Below, one piece after another: positions 21,353-33,075 of a stretch of 64,000 nucleotides of DNA (position 1 is the first letter of the stretch; each line of letters begins with the position of its first letter). The stretch lies in contig AP026141.1 of assembly GCA_030295235.1 (NCBI GenBank), positions 62,001 through 126,000 of the forward strand, given 5' to 3'. Both the position numbers and the translations under genes were made by a program. The stretch comes from Fistulifera solaris. Lineage: Eukaryota > Bacillariophyta > Bacillariophyceae > Naviculales > Stauroneidaceae. The notes beneath the pieces were generated by a model, which was not told the origin of the DNA, did no database searches, and worked only from the letters and a program-made list of their open reading frames with translations.

Positions 21353-23301
21353 CTATTTGGGGTTGTGAATCCGGATGTGCCTCCTCAATGCCTGACTGTC
21401 TTCGTTCTTGGCCGTGCCCCCAATAATGAAACTCTTTTTCCTCGTAGGACCTGACACCCAATCCAGCATGTCGTCTTCATCAGTCACGACAAACGAAGTT
21501 TCCGCTGTTTCATTCACCCAAAATGTAAACATTTCTCCTTTGCCTTTGATGGGTATCATGCCCCTCGGTTTTAATGGAAGTTCCGGCCACTGCGTCTGTA
21601 ACAACTCTGCAGCAGCCTGTGAGCAGTGAATGCGATTCTCTTCCAAATTGCTTTCCATTCGAGATGCTGTATTGACAGTATCTTCAAACAAACAGTATCG
21701 GGGAGTGCAATGACCCACGACATCAGCAACAACGGGGCCACAGTGAAAGCCGCTGTTAGTATCGACACTCAAAGCTGTTCGAAAGAAATACTTTGCGACA
21801 AAAACGTACCCATGACGGTGATAATGTTGGGATGCCTAAAACTAGCCAGGAATCACATCTCGCTGATAAATTCTTGTTTCATTTCATGGTATCGCTTGGT
21901 CAATTTCTTTTTCGAAAACCACGTTTATTGACCTCAGATATTTTCGGCATCAGGCGCCTTGGCGAAACACATGGTTTAATGAGTTCGGAAGACGGTTGAG
22001 TCTCGTCCAGATCAATTTCAAATCGATCATCTAAGATGCTAGTGCTGCTTGTCGATGACACAGAAGTCAGCCTATTTATTTTTGTTGTTCCGTTTTCTCA
22101 GCTTGTCTGAGGGAGGGATAACGCGCTTTACAACAACATTTGTCCCACGATACTCTGCCAGCAATACCAAGCCGTAGGTCCCGCGCCCGACAACCATAGG
22201 CGGGTCGGTGAAATGAAGATCTCTGCGATTGACTTTCCAGATGGCGTCACCCTTATTCAAATTGCGTTCACGTACGAGACATGCGCTCACAAAAGGAAGA
22301 CAGAAACGAATAGTACCGTTCCTGGTTGTGATAGTCGTCCGGACAGTTCGGTAGGCAATGACTGGAATCTTGCAAAACAAATCGGAAAATAGCGCGGCCT
22401 GGTATGGAGGCTTTCTGAGGTGCATTGTACGCCAACTGTAGATGCTGCGCTTGTGATAAATTGAAATAGGAATTTTCCCGGCGAAATCCAGAAATCCACC
22501 CCACAGTTCTTTTTGTTGCACCGTGTATTCGACTTGTAGTTATGATTCCAGCCAAATGCCTTCTTGAATTGCTTCGGAAAGCGGTTGTTTGACAAAAAGG
22601 GAGCACCCAAAAGATCACCGTTTCCATGACACGCCAGTTGATCTATATAGACAGTGGCATTGCTACGTGCTACGCCGTGGGGCATCAAACTCGAACCTCC
22701 AGCTGCGAATGCGATGTATGGGCAAATCCTCGTCCGTATCGTTCCATACGAACGTCAGTTCTTGCCAATCATCTGTATCCGTCAACTCTTCTTCCAGCAC
22801 GAATTGTTGCGTAAGTTCCTCTTCGGCACAATTGGTTGTGTTGACACATTCGGTATCATCGAACAAAAGTAAACGCATCAAAATGGCTTTTTCTTCGGCA
22901 TCTTGTACTTTGTACCAAAGTGACAAGGAATCAGAAGTGTAACAATTGTAAGGAGCTTTCGGAAGTACCCACATGAAAGCGCCTTTGGTCGATCGATTCC
23001 TTGCGACTGTCGCATTTGTACTTGATTCATTATCGTCTTGTTCTTCTTCGTCGAGCCCATCAATATCCTCGTCTTCTGTTATTGATGGGAAGAATTGCAA
23101 TTTTAACGATCCTTCACCAAACAGCGCCGTCGAATTCACCACTTCGAGCGTCCAATTGGCATCATACATCCAGTAATTAGAGAATTCTTCAAATGGTTCC
23201 ATGACAAACGAAATGCGCGTCGAATTGACGATGCGTTTTTGTGCATCGATGATACGCGACGACACGAGGACGAAAAGGAGCACAGCCAAGAAAAAGTTCA
23301 T
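21353..23301 (-). pseudogene. Decayed receptor guanylyl cyclase (ectodomain, partial kinase, half cyclase)
   Basis: The 5' part (23301-22530) encodes a signal peptide (MNFFLAVLLFVLVSSRIIDA) and an extracellular domain (FVMEPFEEFSNYWMYDANWTLEVV, VWNDTDEDLP, NATVYIDQLAC), continuing across single-base breaks (for example CCCC at 22679-22682) to WGGFLDFAG and ENSYFNLSQAQHLQLAYN. A kinase N-lobe follows (VGRGTYGLVLLAEYRGTNVVVKRVIPP, about 22250-22090), then a helix-C piece (FRHPNIITVMG, near 21830). Last is the cyclase C-half only (SVDTNSGFHCGPVVADVVG, RYCLFEDTVNTASRMES, 21772-21353). The transmembrane segment, kinase C-lobe and first cyclase half with its metal Asp residues are missing, and stops lie between pieces, so it cannot make an active cyclase. 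The Cys of RYCLFED suggests guanylyl specificity of the ancestor. Confidence 0.7.
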
Positions 23302-24165
23302 CGCTCGCTTTTCGTGCTTGCTTTGTAAACTATGAATGAATCAATGGGAGGTATAGAATGCACTCGTTTTTGCCTGCTTGAATAGTGGATCGGTAATTAC
23401 TGATTGTGTTTGTTATTAGCGCGAGCGACTGTGTTGTCAAACATCAAACACTTCAAAATTCTTTCATGAGGACGAGAGCAAAAGTTACTGGTATGCGGAG
23501 AAAGACTTGGGACGGGAAGAATACCTGGTACCGTACTGTAAGATTATAGATTATAGATTGCCCATGGTACCTAAAATTGCACAGAGCAAAGAAGAAATAA
23601 AACTACAGTTTTATATCAAACTATCTTTCAAACGTGTGTACTATGTGTACGCGCAAGATGCAAGATATAAGCGAAAACGTACAGACTTTGATCGTTCGTG
23701 GTTCCTTTCTGATTTGAAATTTCAAAGTCGATTTTCTTAGTTCCAAGTTCTGGACGTGGACAGTGGACAACGGACATCGGACACGCGAGATAATTTTAGT
23801 ACTTATCACTTTATAGTAAAGTTGTCTGACATAATTATCTTATGGATCGGAATTCTATGACAAATGCGACACTGGACACCGATCACCGATCACCGATCGG
23901 ACATCGGTCTGAATTCTGGATACTTCACAGATTATACTTAATAGAGTTAAAGTTATTGTGTCACGCAAACGATGAACCCGAACTCTTTCGCCCCACCTCT
24001 GCTTAGTGTCACCATGATGCAAAGCAATGACAAGCGAAAGGAAAGGAAGATGAAGAGAATGAATTAGAAAGAAACAAAGAAAACGATAATAACGTCCTTT
24101 CTTCAGACAACAATCTATCACTGCTCTACACAGCAGCAGCTTTTTTATAGAACGGAAACGAACTT
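23302..24165. other. Intergenic region, no supported gene
   Basis: Between divergent genes. Short direct repeats such as GGACACCGATCACCGATCACCGATCGG (split: GATCACC repeats near 23880) and GTGGACAGTGGACAACGGAC near 23755 are visible; nothing else. Confidence 0.35.
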
Positions 24166-26203
24166 ATGAGGGGAAAACGAATTAAGGAACATACATTGTT
24201 CCTTGTCGGTTGTATAATTAGTCTACAAATGGCATGGGCGTTTCATCTGTCATCCTTTCGACTGCAACGGGAGTCGTCTCATCTGCACTATAGTCTAGGG
24301 ATGCAGCCTTACATACCAACAAAAGATCAAAAGGCTGCGACGAATCATCACAACAAAAATGCTACTAAATTCTTTCAGAACGAATTTCCTCGCTTTGTCA
24401 CCGCAGACAGTCTCCGAGAATCCTCCTCCGAAACGCACAATACATCCTTGACGACTCCCTTTGAGACGAAGGAAACCGCTGAGCTCCATCGCAATGAAAC
24501 TCATAACAAGGAACAGTTAAAATCCACGAGCAAATCCAATATTCCGAAGAACTACGAATGGCCTGATCCAAATCGTATGTTATCCTCTTTCAATCTGCAA
24601 CGAAAGAATGAAACGAAGAAAAATGAAGACACGAATGCATTGAAAGAACTTCTTCCTGTCGGCGAGCTACTTCCTTTGGATGGACAGGAAGTACTGAATA
24701 AACTGACGGGCTTCGTTTCCTCGTTCAACAACAGCTCCAATCTATCATCTGCTGATGCTTTGCTTTCTCTTCTACCGCCGAAAGAAGACGAAATCGAGGA
24801 TGCTTTTGTTAAGGCGAGTGATGCTTTGGAGAAAATCACGGTTGATTCGAAAAAGCGTGCACCCAACCATGAAACGCAATCTGCATTGCCGAAAATAGTG
24901 AACGACAAGAATGCCGAGAACTACGTTACAGTCAAAGATTTACAGTCCATACTGACGGAAATACTGGAACAACAAAAGCTGCAATATCAGCAACAAGAGC
25001 AAAGAAGGTCACCGGAGACAGCGTGGGTACCCACGAAGACTTCACGCGGTCTTATTGAACAATCTACTATCAAAGGTCCGTCTTCTACTTCGACAACTCC
25101 TACTTCGGGCGTTGCTTTCCCACAGCCCTCGAAACTGGACTTAAATGCATTGAAGAAGGGTAACTCAGTTGCGGGTTTACTGTTGGGAATGATACTGGGC
25201 ATATCGATTTTACCGAACTTGTGGTTGTTTGGTTCGATCGTCGGTGCTGTCTATGGATACAACATTACTCCCCTCGATGAGCTGAACGTCGCTTCACGTA
25301 TCGTGACGCAGCTTGGTCGTAAAATTGCACGAGCTTCGCTGTCAGTTTACGATTCAGCTAACACCCTCTTTTCATGTACAAGACGGGCCAACTGTCGTAC
25401 GAGTATTACCAGCGGTACGCCGCTCTCGATCAAAAGTTCGCGATTCAGGACAAGATTGATGCATTCAATGCTCGATTTGCGGAAGGAAAGGTGAAATTCG
25501 ACAAATGGGAGAAAGAAAACGAAGTAGGACGCCGCGTACTGGCTGGTATGCGAACGCTTTGGTTGGTAGAAGAACAAAGTCGCAAAAGAACAGCCGAATA
25601 TGGCGTCGGGGGTCACGATATCGTGTCGTACAACTCTTTTATGATGCCGCTTATCTTTTGGGACGTGTGCTGGGAAATATTTGGAAGACTCTTACAGGAA
25701 AAGGTGGATCCGAGGTGAAAGAGTTTCTTCGTGGAATTGCACGTTGGACCGACACGGAAGACGAATCCATCGGAGCGAGGTTGGGTGCTGCGCTGTGGGC
25801 AGCAGTGGCAGTGAGCTTGACGGGCGCCCTCTTTTCCCTTTCGCCATTATTGTTGACATTCATTGCACTGGGTTGTGGATATATTTGGCCGACATGGCCT
25901 TCTGAAGCCGCCGATGGTGTTACGGCATTCTGGAACGATCGTCGAAGTCGCGGACTGGATGTTACGGAAAGCAAGTTGATCAACATTCCGCCGCCGCCTC
26001 AGCTGTTCTCCTTCTTTTCCATTGGAAAAGCTAGTGGCGGCAAAAACAAGAACGTCATGCACAAGGACCGATACTATTTTTACAAGACACCTGATGGCAA
26101 GAGAAAGTACTACCGTGTAGGAGTTCCTTGGCCGTTTTGGAACATTGGAAATCGCCGCACAACAGAGAAAAAGCGGCGGAGAATGTTCTCTTCGAATGAT
26201 TAA
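24166..26203 (+). CDS. Putative plastid-targeted membrane protein of unknown function (frame broken twice)
   Basis: It starts MRGKRIKEHTLFLVGCIISL; the signal peptide ends QMAWAF|HLSSF, a site with Phe at +1 like the ASAFAP motif of diatom plastid precursors, followed by an S/R-rich stretch. A long polar, Glu/Lys/Asn-rich region (about residues 45-320) has a Gln-rich coiled piece near 265. Then come hydrophobic segments (VAGLLLGMILGISILPNLWLF; further on ALWAAVAVSLTGALFSLSPL and LTFIALGCGYIWPTWP) and a basic tail. Breaks at 25369-25372 (T4) and 25608-25612 (G5) shift to frames that continue the protein (MYKTGQLSYEYYQRYAALD; RYRVVQLFYDAAYLLGRVLG). No domain recognised. Plastid location is inferred from the N-terminus. 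Confidence 0.6.
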
Positions 26204-26712
26204 CACGGCAAGCAATGCAATGAAGTGGATCAATTGTCAATTGCTTTCATGAAAAAAGTGGCTGAATGAATTGTGATCGTCATCTCATGTCGAACCCAGT
26301 GTGGCGCCGCGAAATGTGCACTTATTTCCCAATGCGCGTGCACAACCTACAGTCAAGTATCGAGTGAAAGGGCGTAAACTCATTGGGACTTTATTTACAT
26401 TACTGTCATTCGTGACAAAAACGACGCGGTTGGTTCACGGCAGTAGATCAAACAGTACCCTCTGTACAATAGGGACATTTCATTCAGTACGTGGAAGTGA
26501 AATTTGCCACGAGTGCAGGATGCAGGAAGACGAAAGACGAAAACTCTTTGCCTCTCCCACTTCCTCTTTTGAAGTATTCATTCTGTCGTCTCGTCACAAC
26601 ATACCTTTCCTCTTATCCATTTTGTGCTTCATTTCCTCTTTTCCTTCGCACGTAAGACAAAGAAGGTGTTGCGACTGGAGAGAGAAATAGCAGCTAGACC
26701 GCAGCAGAAACG
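26204..26712. other. Intergenic region, no supported gene
   Basis: A spacer of about 500 bp with T/C-rich sequence before the next ATG, probably promoter and leader. Nothing else seen. Confidence 0.35.
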
Positions 26713-28016
26713 ATGCCCTTTCGTTTCTCTATTCCGTTGTTGAGCGCCATGCTTTCGACGTTTTGCTCCTTTGTCGCCTTTCGTCGAGCTACTTGGGACT
26801 CTACAACAATCCTTCCCTCTCCTCCATTTGCACTTGAGACACCTCTGATGCCTCTTCCATCCCCAATTCACAATAAAAACAATACACAACCCGTAACTCT
26901 CATTCGCTACCGACAAAGCGGTATGCCGTATTTTTACGAGAAGCAATGAGTCAAGGGAACATGTTGTGTCGTGATGTAGCCGAACAACAAAACAAGACAA
27001 GGGATACTTTGCCACAACCGCCTTCCTCACCGATACAGTACAGCTTACAACTCGAATGTCAGAAACTCTTTTATCAGAATTCATGGGGCACGGGGAATGT
27101 GTTACAAGCTTTGTACGGTTTGCGCCTCGCGGCCCGTGTTTTGGGGAATATTGAAGTAAGGATTCGTTGTAAAGACGCAGCAAGAACGAAATCCGATTTA
27201 GTTGTGCCTTGGATGGCGGGAACCTTTGTATCAAGGACAGGCATGGAAACTCCATCGTTGCCATTCTTGAATGAAACGTGCTTGCCCTTTTCTAACGCAC
27301 CGGTGCATTACCTGATGGACGAGATTCGATACGAATTACGACGCATGGCGATCGCGTTAGTCGGAGTACCTTATCCGACGCATCCTGCGGCTGACTTTGT
27401 TTTCGTACCGGAACGTGAACAAGAAATGCAAGTTCCCATGCCGGAGACTCCATTGCTACCCAACATTGAACTGGATGATGTAGCGATTCATTTTCGGTGC
27501 GGTGATATCGTCGAACTACAACCGCATCATGCGTATGGGTATGCTCGTTTCTCTTTCGTGGCGAACTATATATCCAGCGAAGCGCGGTCCATTGGTATTG
27601 TTACACAGCCCTTTCAAGGACAACAACAGCGTCGTATGGATGGTACGGAGCATACACGATGCCCGATACTCATTGGGGCCTTTCAGCAGTATTTGCAAGA
27701 TCGATTTCCAAACGCTACAGTGCAAATTCGTAATTCGTCGAATGAGACTGTCGCCTTGTCGTATGCACGCTTCATCATGGCGAATCAATCTTTAGCAGCC
27801 GGTATTTCTACGTTTGTCTATTTTCCTTTCATGGCAACGTTCGGTACGGGCTACCTTCAAAAGCCGTTGTACGTGGAAGAATCATTCGAAGAGCGTGTCA
27901 ATTCACAGTTTATTGAGTATTCCGATTTGATGAATTCTGTTGATATGTTCAGGCTATGGAAAGAAACAAATGGCCGAGAACAGATTACAAAATGGTTTAC
28001 GAATGAGGAATCATGA
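26713..28016 (+). CDS. Type II membrane protein with HxRxGD motif, putative fucosyltransferase-like enzyme (frame broken once)
   Basis: ATG at 26713 gives MPFRFSIPLLSAMLSTFCSFV, a short signal anchor. The frame breaks at TTTTT (26931-26935); with six T it reads through RYRQSGMPYFLREAMSQGN into the main body. That body has LECQKLFYQNSWGTGNVLQALYGL split in two blocks, the motif VAIHFRCGDIV (as in the HxRxGD GDP-fucose binding element of O-/alpha-fucosyltransferases), and the late motif ANQSLAAGISTFVYFPF, resembling the conserved S/T-rich loop near the C-terminus of such enzymes. Five or more N-glycosylation sequons fit a lumenal domain. Golgi glycan transfer is inferred from the motif alone. 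Confidence 0.6.
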
Positions 28017-28042
28017 TGCAAAGAGCTAATATATGTACCTAG

Positions 28043-28690
28043 GCCAAGAAATATCTTCTACTCTAGCATTGGGAAATTGGTGGGAGGATTGGTCGTGAAT
28101 TATGATCACTAGCCGCCGGCTGCAGGCTATACATGGGCTGCAGGCTGCATGTTTTATATTTTACGGAGTAGAATAGAAAATCTAGTCTATAATAAAATAA
28201 AAAAGATAGATGCAGTCTCATGACCGAAATCCAGTCGTGAATTGGTAGAACCAACTGTTTGGATAATAGTAAAAACATGAAGCTATAATTTTGACAGCAT
28301 TGCCCGCTGAAATCGCAATTGCGCAAAATTCCAAGGTGAAAGCATATTTGGTACTAAATCTATTATTGTAATGAGACTATAATCAAACGCGAAAATGGAC
28401 AAAAATTTCGCGCTGCAGGCTGCATGCATGTTCAAAAGGATCGATCGATGCAGTCTCATCCAGTCGTGAATTGGTAGAACCAACTGTTTGGATCGTAGTA
28501 AAAACATAAAGATATAGATTTGACAGCATTGCCGGCTGAAATCGCAATTGCGCAAAATGCCAAGGTGAGAGCATAAATGGCTTTAGGTCTATTATTTTTA
28601 GTTTGTCGCTAGACCAAGGAATATCTTCTATTCTAGCATTGGGAAACTGATCGGAGAATTGGTCATGATTCCTGATCATGATCCCAGCCC
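28043..28690. repeat. Nested direct repeats (A-B-B'-A' layout)
   Basis: A block of about 70 bp (AATATCTTCTA..CTAGCATTGGGAAA) occurs at about 28043-28113 and 28609-28680. Between them a block of about 160 bp (CCAGTCGTGAATTGGTAGAA..CAACTGTTTGGAT..GACAGCATTGCC) occurs at about 28209-28370 and 28449-28600. No terminal inverted repeats and no coding capacity. A faint related piece (GATGCAGTCGTGAA...GATAGTAAAA) lies at the window end near 63905. Confidence 0.75.
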
Positions 28691-29044
28691 ATCTACAATG
28701 AGCCTGAAACTTGATCTGCTCTAGCTTTGTGTACTTCATCGCCTTCAATTACAATGTGAATCTGCTTCTGCACTATTTACCATGCACGTATTGATGGTAA
28801 AGCCGATCAACGCTTGTGAATAGGTGTCGTTCGGGTTTACTGTAACTCAAAGTGCACACGACTGCACTTCAGGTTTCAATCACGGTTCTCATAACTGACT
28901 CATTTTCATTCCGACAAATATTTTCGAAACACATCATCGTGACATCGATCGGCTTTCTCATTATTTCGTTCTTATTACTACTTCAATAGGAAACCAGAGA
29001 CTCACAACATACAAATCAACCTTCCCGGCAACAGGTATCGAAGT
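28691..29044. promoter_or_regulatory. Upstream region of the SDR gene
   Basis: About 350 bp of non-repetitive spacer; no coding feature and no clear motif. Confidence 0.3.
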
Positions 29045-30196
29045 ATGTGCAAGCTAACACCAATCGCATCGACAGAGACCAAGAAACCGGGCAAGACCCG
29101 TGGTGGACTGTCCAAAATGGCGGTGTATCTGAGTGCATCGTTCGCCATTGTAATAGCCGTCTTTCCCATGATCATTTCCGAAATGATTGGAGGCTGGACG
29201 GCCAAATACACTTCTCCTGTCTACTTTACTCCGAATAGCATCCCCGATTTGACTGGCAAAGTAGCCATTGTTACGGGTGCGAACACCGGGATCGGTTATC
29301 ACACGGCACTCGAATTGGCTCGAAAAAATGCCCAAGTCATTGTGGCTTCTCGAGATCCTACCAAAGGACAAGCAGCCGTCGCTCGTATTCAAGAAGCAAC
29401 TGATAATCGTGACGTACGCTTTCTACCGCTCGACTTGTCTTCGTTGGCTTCGGTTCGATCGTTCGCGCAGGCATTCCAAGCTTTGCAACTTCCTTTAAAT
29501 GTGCTCATTTTGAATGCGGGCATTATGAAATCTCCAGGGGCTCAGTTTATCGGTAAAAACATGACTCAAGGTTTTGAATTGACGCAAGATGGCTTTGAAG
29601 TGCACATTGGTGTCAACCATATTGGACATTTTTACTTGACGCAGCTTCTACGCGACTCGCTCATTGCGAGTGCACCGAGTCGCGTGGTTTCTGTCAGTAG
29701 TATTGCAGAACAAGGAGCGTATCAACCGGATGGTATTCGATTCGAGTTGTGGAAACCACTGAATGTGGAATATGCTGCAGCGATGGGTTACGAAGATGGA
29801 ATGGCCTATGGACAGTCGAAACTGGCGAATGCATTGTTTGCCAAGGAACTCGCCGAACAGCTGAAAGAGCACGGTGTTACGACATACTCCTGTCATCCAG
29901 GAGTCATTGTCAGTGAATTGACGCGCTATCTTGCCGCAAACATTGAAGAAGAAGCCATGCAAAAGTCATGGTGGAGTCGCATGCTTCTCCACGCTTTCGG
30001 CAAGTACTTTGAATTAGCTCAAATGAAAACGGCGGATGGTGCATTGACACAGTTGCATTTGGCCGTGTCAAACGTCACCGAGTTGTCAAACGGTGAATTC
30101 TATCATCCCATCGGTAGATTGATGGGCAATCCTACCCATGCGCAGGGCTCTAATGAAACATTGCAAAAGAGCTTTGGCGTGAAACAGAACGCATGA
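29045..30196 (+). CDS. Short-chain dehydrogenase/reductase, retinol dehydrogenase-like, membrane-anchored, 383 aa
   Basis: Intact single exon. Residues about 28-48 (VYLSASFAIVIAVFPMIISEM) form one membrane anchor. The Rossmann domain has TGANTGIG (about 75-82), the NAG turn (LILNAGIM), the catalytic Ser in VVSVSSIAEQG, and Tyr/Lys in YGQSKLANALF. The GIGYHTALELARKNAQVIVASR and CHPGVIVSELTR segments are typical of the retinol dehydrogenase/WWOX-type classical SDRs, with NADP preference suggested by the Arg after beta-2. The substrate cannot be told from sequence; reduction of lipid aldehydes or ketones at an ER-type membrane is a reasonable guess. Confidence 0.88.
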   Translation: MCKLTPIASTETKKPGKTRGGLSKMAVYLSASFAIVIAVFPMIISEMIGGWTAKYTSPVYFTPNSIPDLTGKVAIVTGANTGIGYHTALELARKNAQVIVASRDPTKGQAAVARIQEATDNRDVRFLPLDLSSLASVRSFAQAFQALQLPLNVLILNAGIMKSPGAQFIGKNMTQGFELTQDGFEVHIGVNHIGHFYLTQLLRDSLIASAPSRVVSVSSIAEQGAYQPDGIRFELWKPLNVEYAAAMGYEDGMAYGQSKLANALFAKELAEQLKEHGVTTYSCHPGVIVSELTRYLAANIEEEAMQKSWWSRMLLHAFGKYFELAQMKTADGALTQLHLAVSNVTELSNGEFYHPIGRLMGNPTHAQGSNETLQKSFGVKQNA

Positions 30197-30626
30197 TTCG
30201 AGAAACCGGATTCTAGTCTTGTCCGGAAACACCTTGCAGATAAAGAGGAGGCTGAGAGAAAAAGTGTCCTCTCGGTAGGACGTGTCTTCAAAGTCAAATA
30301 TACGTTCTTATAGATTGAGGCGTAAAACACCGTGCCTTTGCAAATTTTTTCGGTTTACATTTTTAAACTTTATAAACCAAAGTTTGGCGGCAGAGTTGCC
30401 GCGGATAAGAACTCTTTCTATCATACCCCATCGATATTTTTTCCATTTCAATTTCAAACAACCATAGATGCGTTTTCGACCATTGCAGTCAATGCAGGCC
30501 GTTAACAATAAACCCACACCCTTCATTTGGGAAGTCAGGGATACGGTCGCGAGCGCCGCATGGGCTTCAATTCGCATGATGACCATAGAACAATGGCTCA
30601 ACATACAAATTCATCAATCATTTAGT
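30197..30626. other. Short intergenic region between convergent genes
   Basis: Holds the 3' ends of the SDR gene and the first glycosyltransferase. No extra gene supported. Confidence 0.35.
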
Positions 30627-33075
30627 TCACTTGAAAAGCACATCACGCACTTCAAAGACCATTCGTTCGACGAGCTGCCAGCTCCGATATTGATTCATAG
30701 CAATATCGTACCCAGTCTTGGCTATTGCAACTCGCTCATCTTCGTGTTCCAAGTAATACTGCACTTTTGTGACTAAATCATCGAGGCTGTGATAAACAAC
30801 GACCGACACATTGTGCTCAAGCTCGTTTGGTAAAGTCAACATTGGATCTGTCATGACCATCGCACCCGAGACGAGTGCTTCCATCAAACTGTTCTGGTCT
30901 TCCAAATTGTCCTTTTGGGATACCACAACAATCTTGCTTTCCGCTAATTTGCGCAGGTAGTCCGACTGAGCTGAATAACGAGCTGCTGGTTGAAAGTGGC
31001 CAGCTAGCCCCACAAATACCTCATGTGTCGGCGACAATTTCTCGTGAATAACTCTACTGACCGCATCTCGCAGTCTGTCGTTTCGAACATGAGATGTCCA
31101 GAAAGAAAAGAATATACGCGGAAGTCTCTGACGAGTGACTCGAATAAGTGACTGTTTTAACGGAAACATCTTGCTTCGGCCACTGTCTCCCGGCACCGGC
31201 CAGAAGTGAGATACATCCACAGGACGCTCAACTTCCCATATGCTTGCACCTTGCAAAATACTTTTGAGACCGGCCACTGTTTCCGAACGTACGCCACCCC
31301 CAATGTGTCGGACCGGACCACCAGAATGTTCCCTCCAGTTACCATACTTCATAGCTGACCCCGGGTCTACAAACTGCATCGTTTCATTCCACTGTCGCCC
31401 TTGCACCATCGATTTCTTGTAACGGAAAATGGTTGTACTGTCCAGCAATCGCGTGGCTCGATAGCAATCATAGAAATGGTCGATCGGTTCGTCATCCCAA
31501 TATACAAATATAACGATCCTTTTTCGGTCTCTCGCTGATTTTACGAGATTCACAAAACGATGGCAGTAACTCCCTGATGTCAAGCCGGCTCGTCGAACGT
31601 CGACGATCCAAACAGGTGCCGCAAAATGATCTTGTGTCAGCACCAATTGGGAAGAAGCTTGAATACCTTCATACAAAAATGCGTCAGACCATCTCCACTG
31701 GCCATATCCCAACAGGGGTATACATAGACGGCAATCGGCTGTTGTTGCGAAACCTGGGCGACCCATTTCGGTTCGTCAAAGACCCGCTGACCCTCTTGAC
31801 GAATCTGTTCGGCCGTGACATAGTGACAAAAATGCGCATTTGGAGGACATGATGTCTTGTAACGACACTCTCCCTCGACACCCAAACGATGCTGCACATT
31901 CAGCGGTCCTTTGACCGAGTGCGTTTCCGAAAGTCGATACGATGTGAAACGATTGTGTGCTTGCGGGTACTTGGGATCATCCATGGCATTCCCGACGTTG
32001 TAATAATTAAAGAAGTATCCCCAAACCCAGTCGCTGTGAACACAGAAAGACGATTCTTCCGTCCACGATGCGTGGTCGGCAAATCGATGCGTCGAAACGT
32101 ACGCGTGCATGAGATCTTTCAACGCCATGCGCTCTTCAAAGTATTGTCGTTCGCCATACGGATTTTGCTCCAGTCGATAGCAAGCATTTTGAATAAAGTC
32201 ATCATCACTGGGAGCAAGTGATGAAACATTGGCGCAGGAGATGGGCGTTAACAATCGCATCAAGGAGCCTTTCGAAAGAACCGTTCCGAATCCACCAAAG
32301 GGTATTGTAAAGCTTGTTAACGATCGCATTAAACATCCTGCCATAACCAACGGTTCACTAGAATTCAAATGTATCGTCTGCAAATAGTGCGTGAGTTGTG
32401 GCATATCGACAAAGGTATCGTCGTCCACCAATAACAGATAATCGGGCAGCGTCGTTTGCATCATTTGCTGCAACACAATCTGTAAACCATCGTTCGCACG
32501 CTTTTGCGCACACAGCCAACCACCCGGATTGTCTCGTTTCGACAAGAACGTGTTCCAGTCCGCGTACATACGACGCCAAAAGTACAGTTCCGAGAAGGGT
32601 TCTCGATCTTTGGGTGATAATTTCGGCACATGATGGCGATTGAATTGACAGTGCTCGGCGATGGCCTTGGCGTCGTGTCGACTGATAGAACATTGGGGTT
32701 CACTGTGATCATCGGCTTCCGTAACACCGGTAAACGAGCGCACGTAACGTCCCATCGTCTCACGTTGAGCCTGCAACAAGTCCGGACGTGATAATGACCC
32801 GATACTGAGAATATCAATGGTCAAATTGGGTACAGATGACCAGGAGGTGTTTTCTATTCGATAAATCGGTGTGCTGCTGTCGGCAAAAGCGGGATGACGA
32901 GCCAATTTGTCGTGTAAAAGAGTGCTTCACTAATTGCGAAGCCATCGGCCGATGATGCCGATGGTTTCACAATACAAGGTGCATTTAAAAATTGCAGTGC
33001 GACAGTTATTAACGCCAGTAATAAGCCTATTACTGTAAATTGTCGTTTATGTTTCCTCCAGTGACTGCGCTGCAT
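30627..33075 (-). CDS. Two-domain glycosyltransferase (Fringe/GT31-like plus GT-B-like), copy 1 (frame broken twice)
   Basis: ATG at 33075 gives MQRSHWRKHKRQFTVIGLLLAL, a type II signal anchor. First domain: ILSIGSLSRPDLLQAQRETMGRY, the DXD-type DYLLLVDDDTFVD, GGFGTVLSKGSLMRLL and SDDDFIQNACYRL, a Fringe/GT31-like catalytic core. Second domain: VWIVDVRRAG, IVIFVYWDDEPIDHFYDCYRA, then KIVVVSQKDN.EDQ..LMEALVSGAMVMTD and ERVAIAKTGYDIAM, like the Glyco_trans_1_2 type C-terminal GT-B half. Breaks at 32916-32919 (A4 on the plus strand) and 31675-31679 (A5) are one base short relative to copy 2. Probably a Golgi enzyme adding a disaccharide or making two linkages in turn. Confidence 0.75.
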
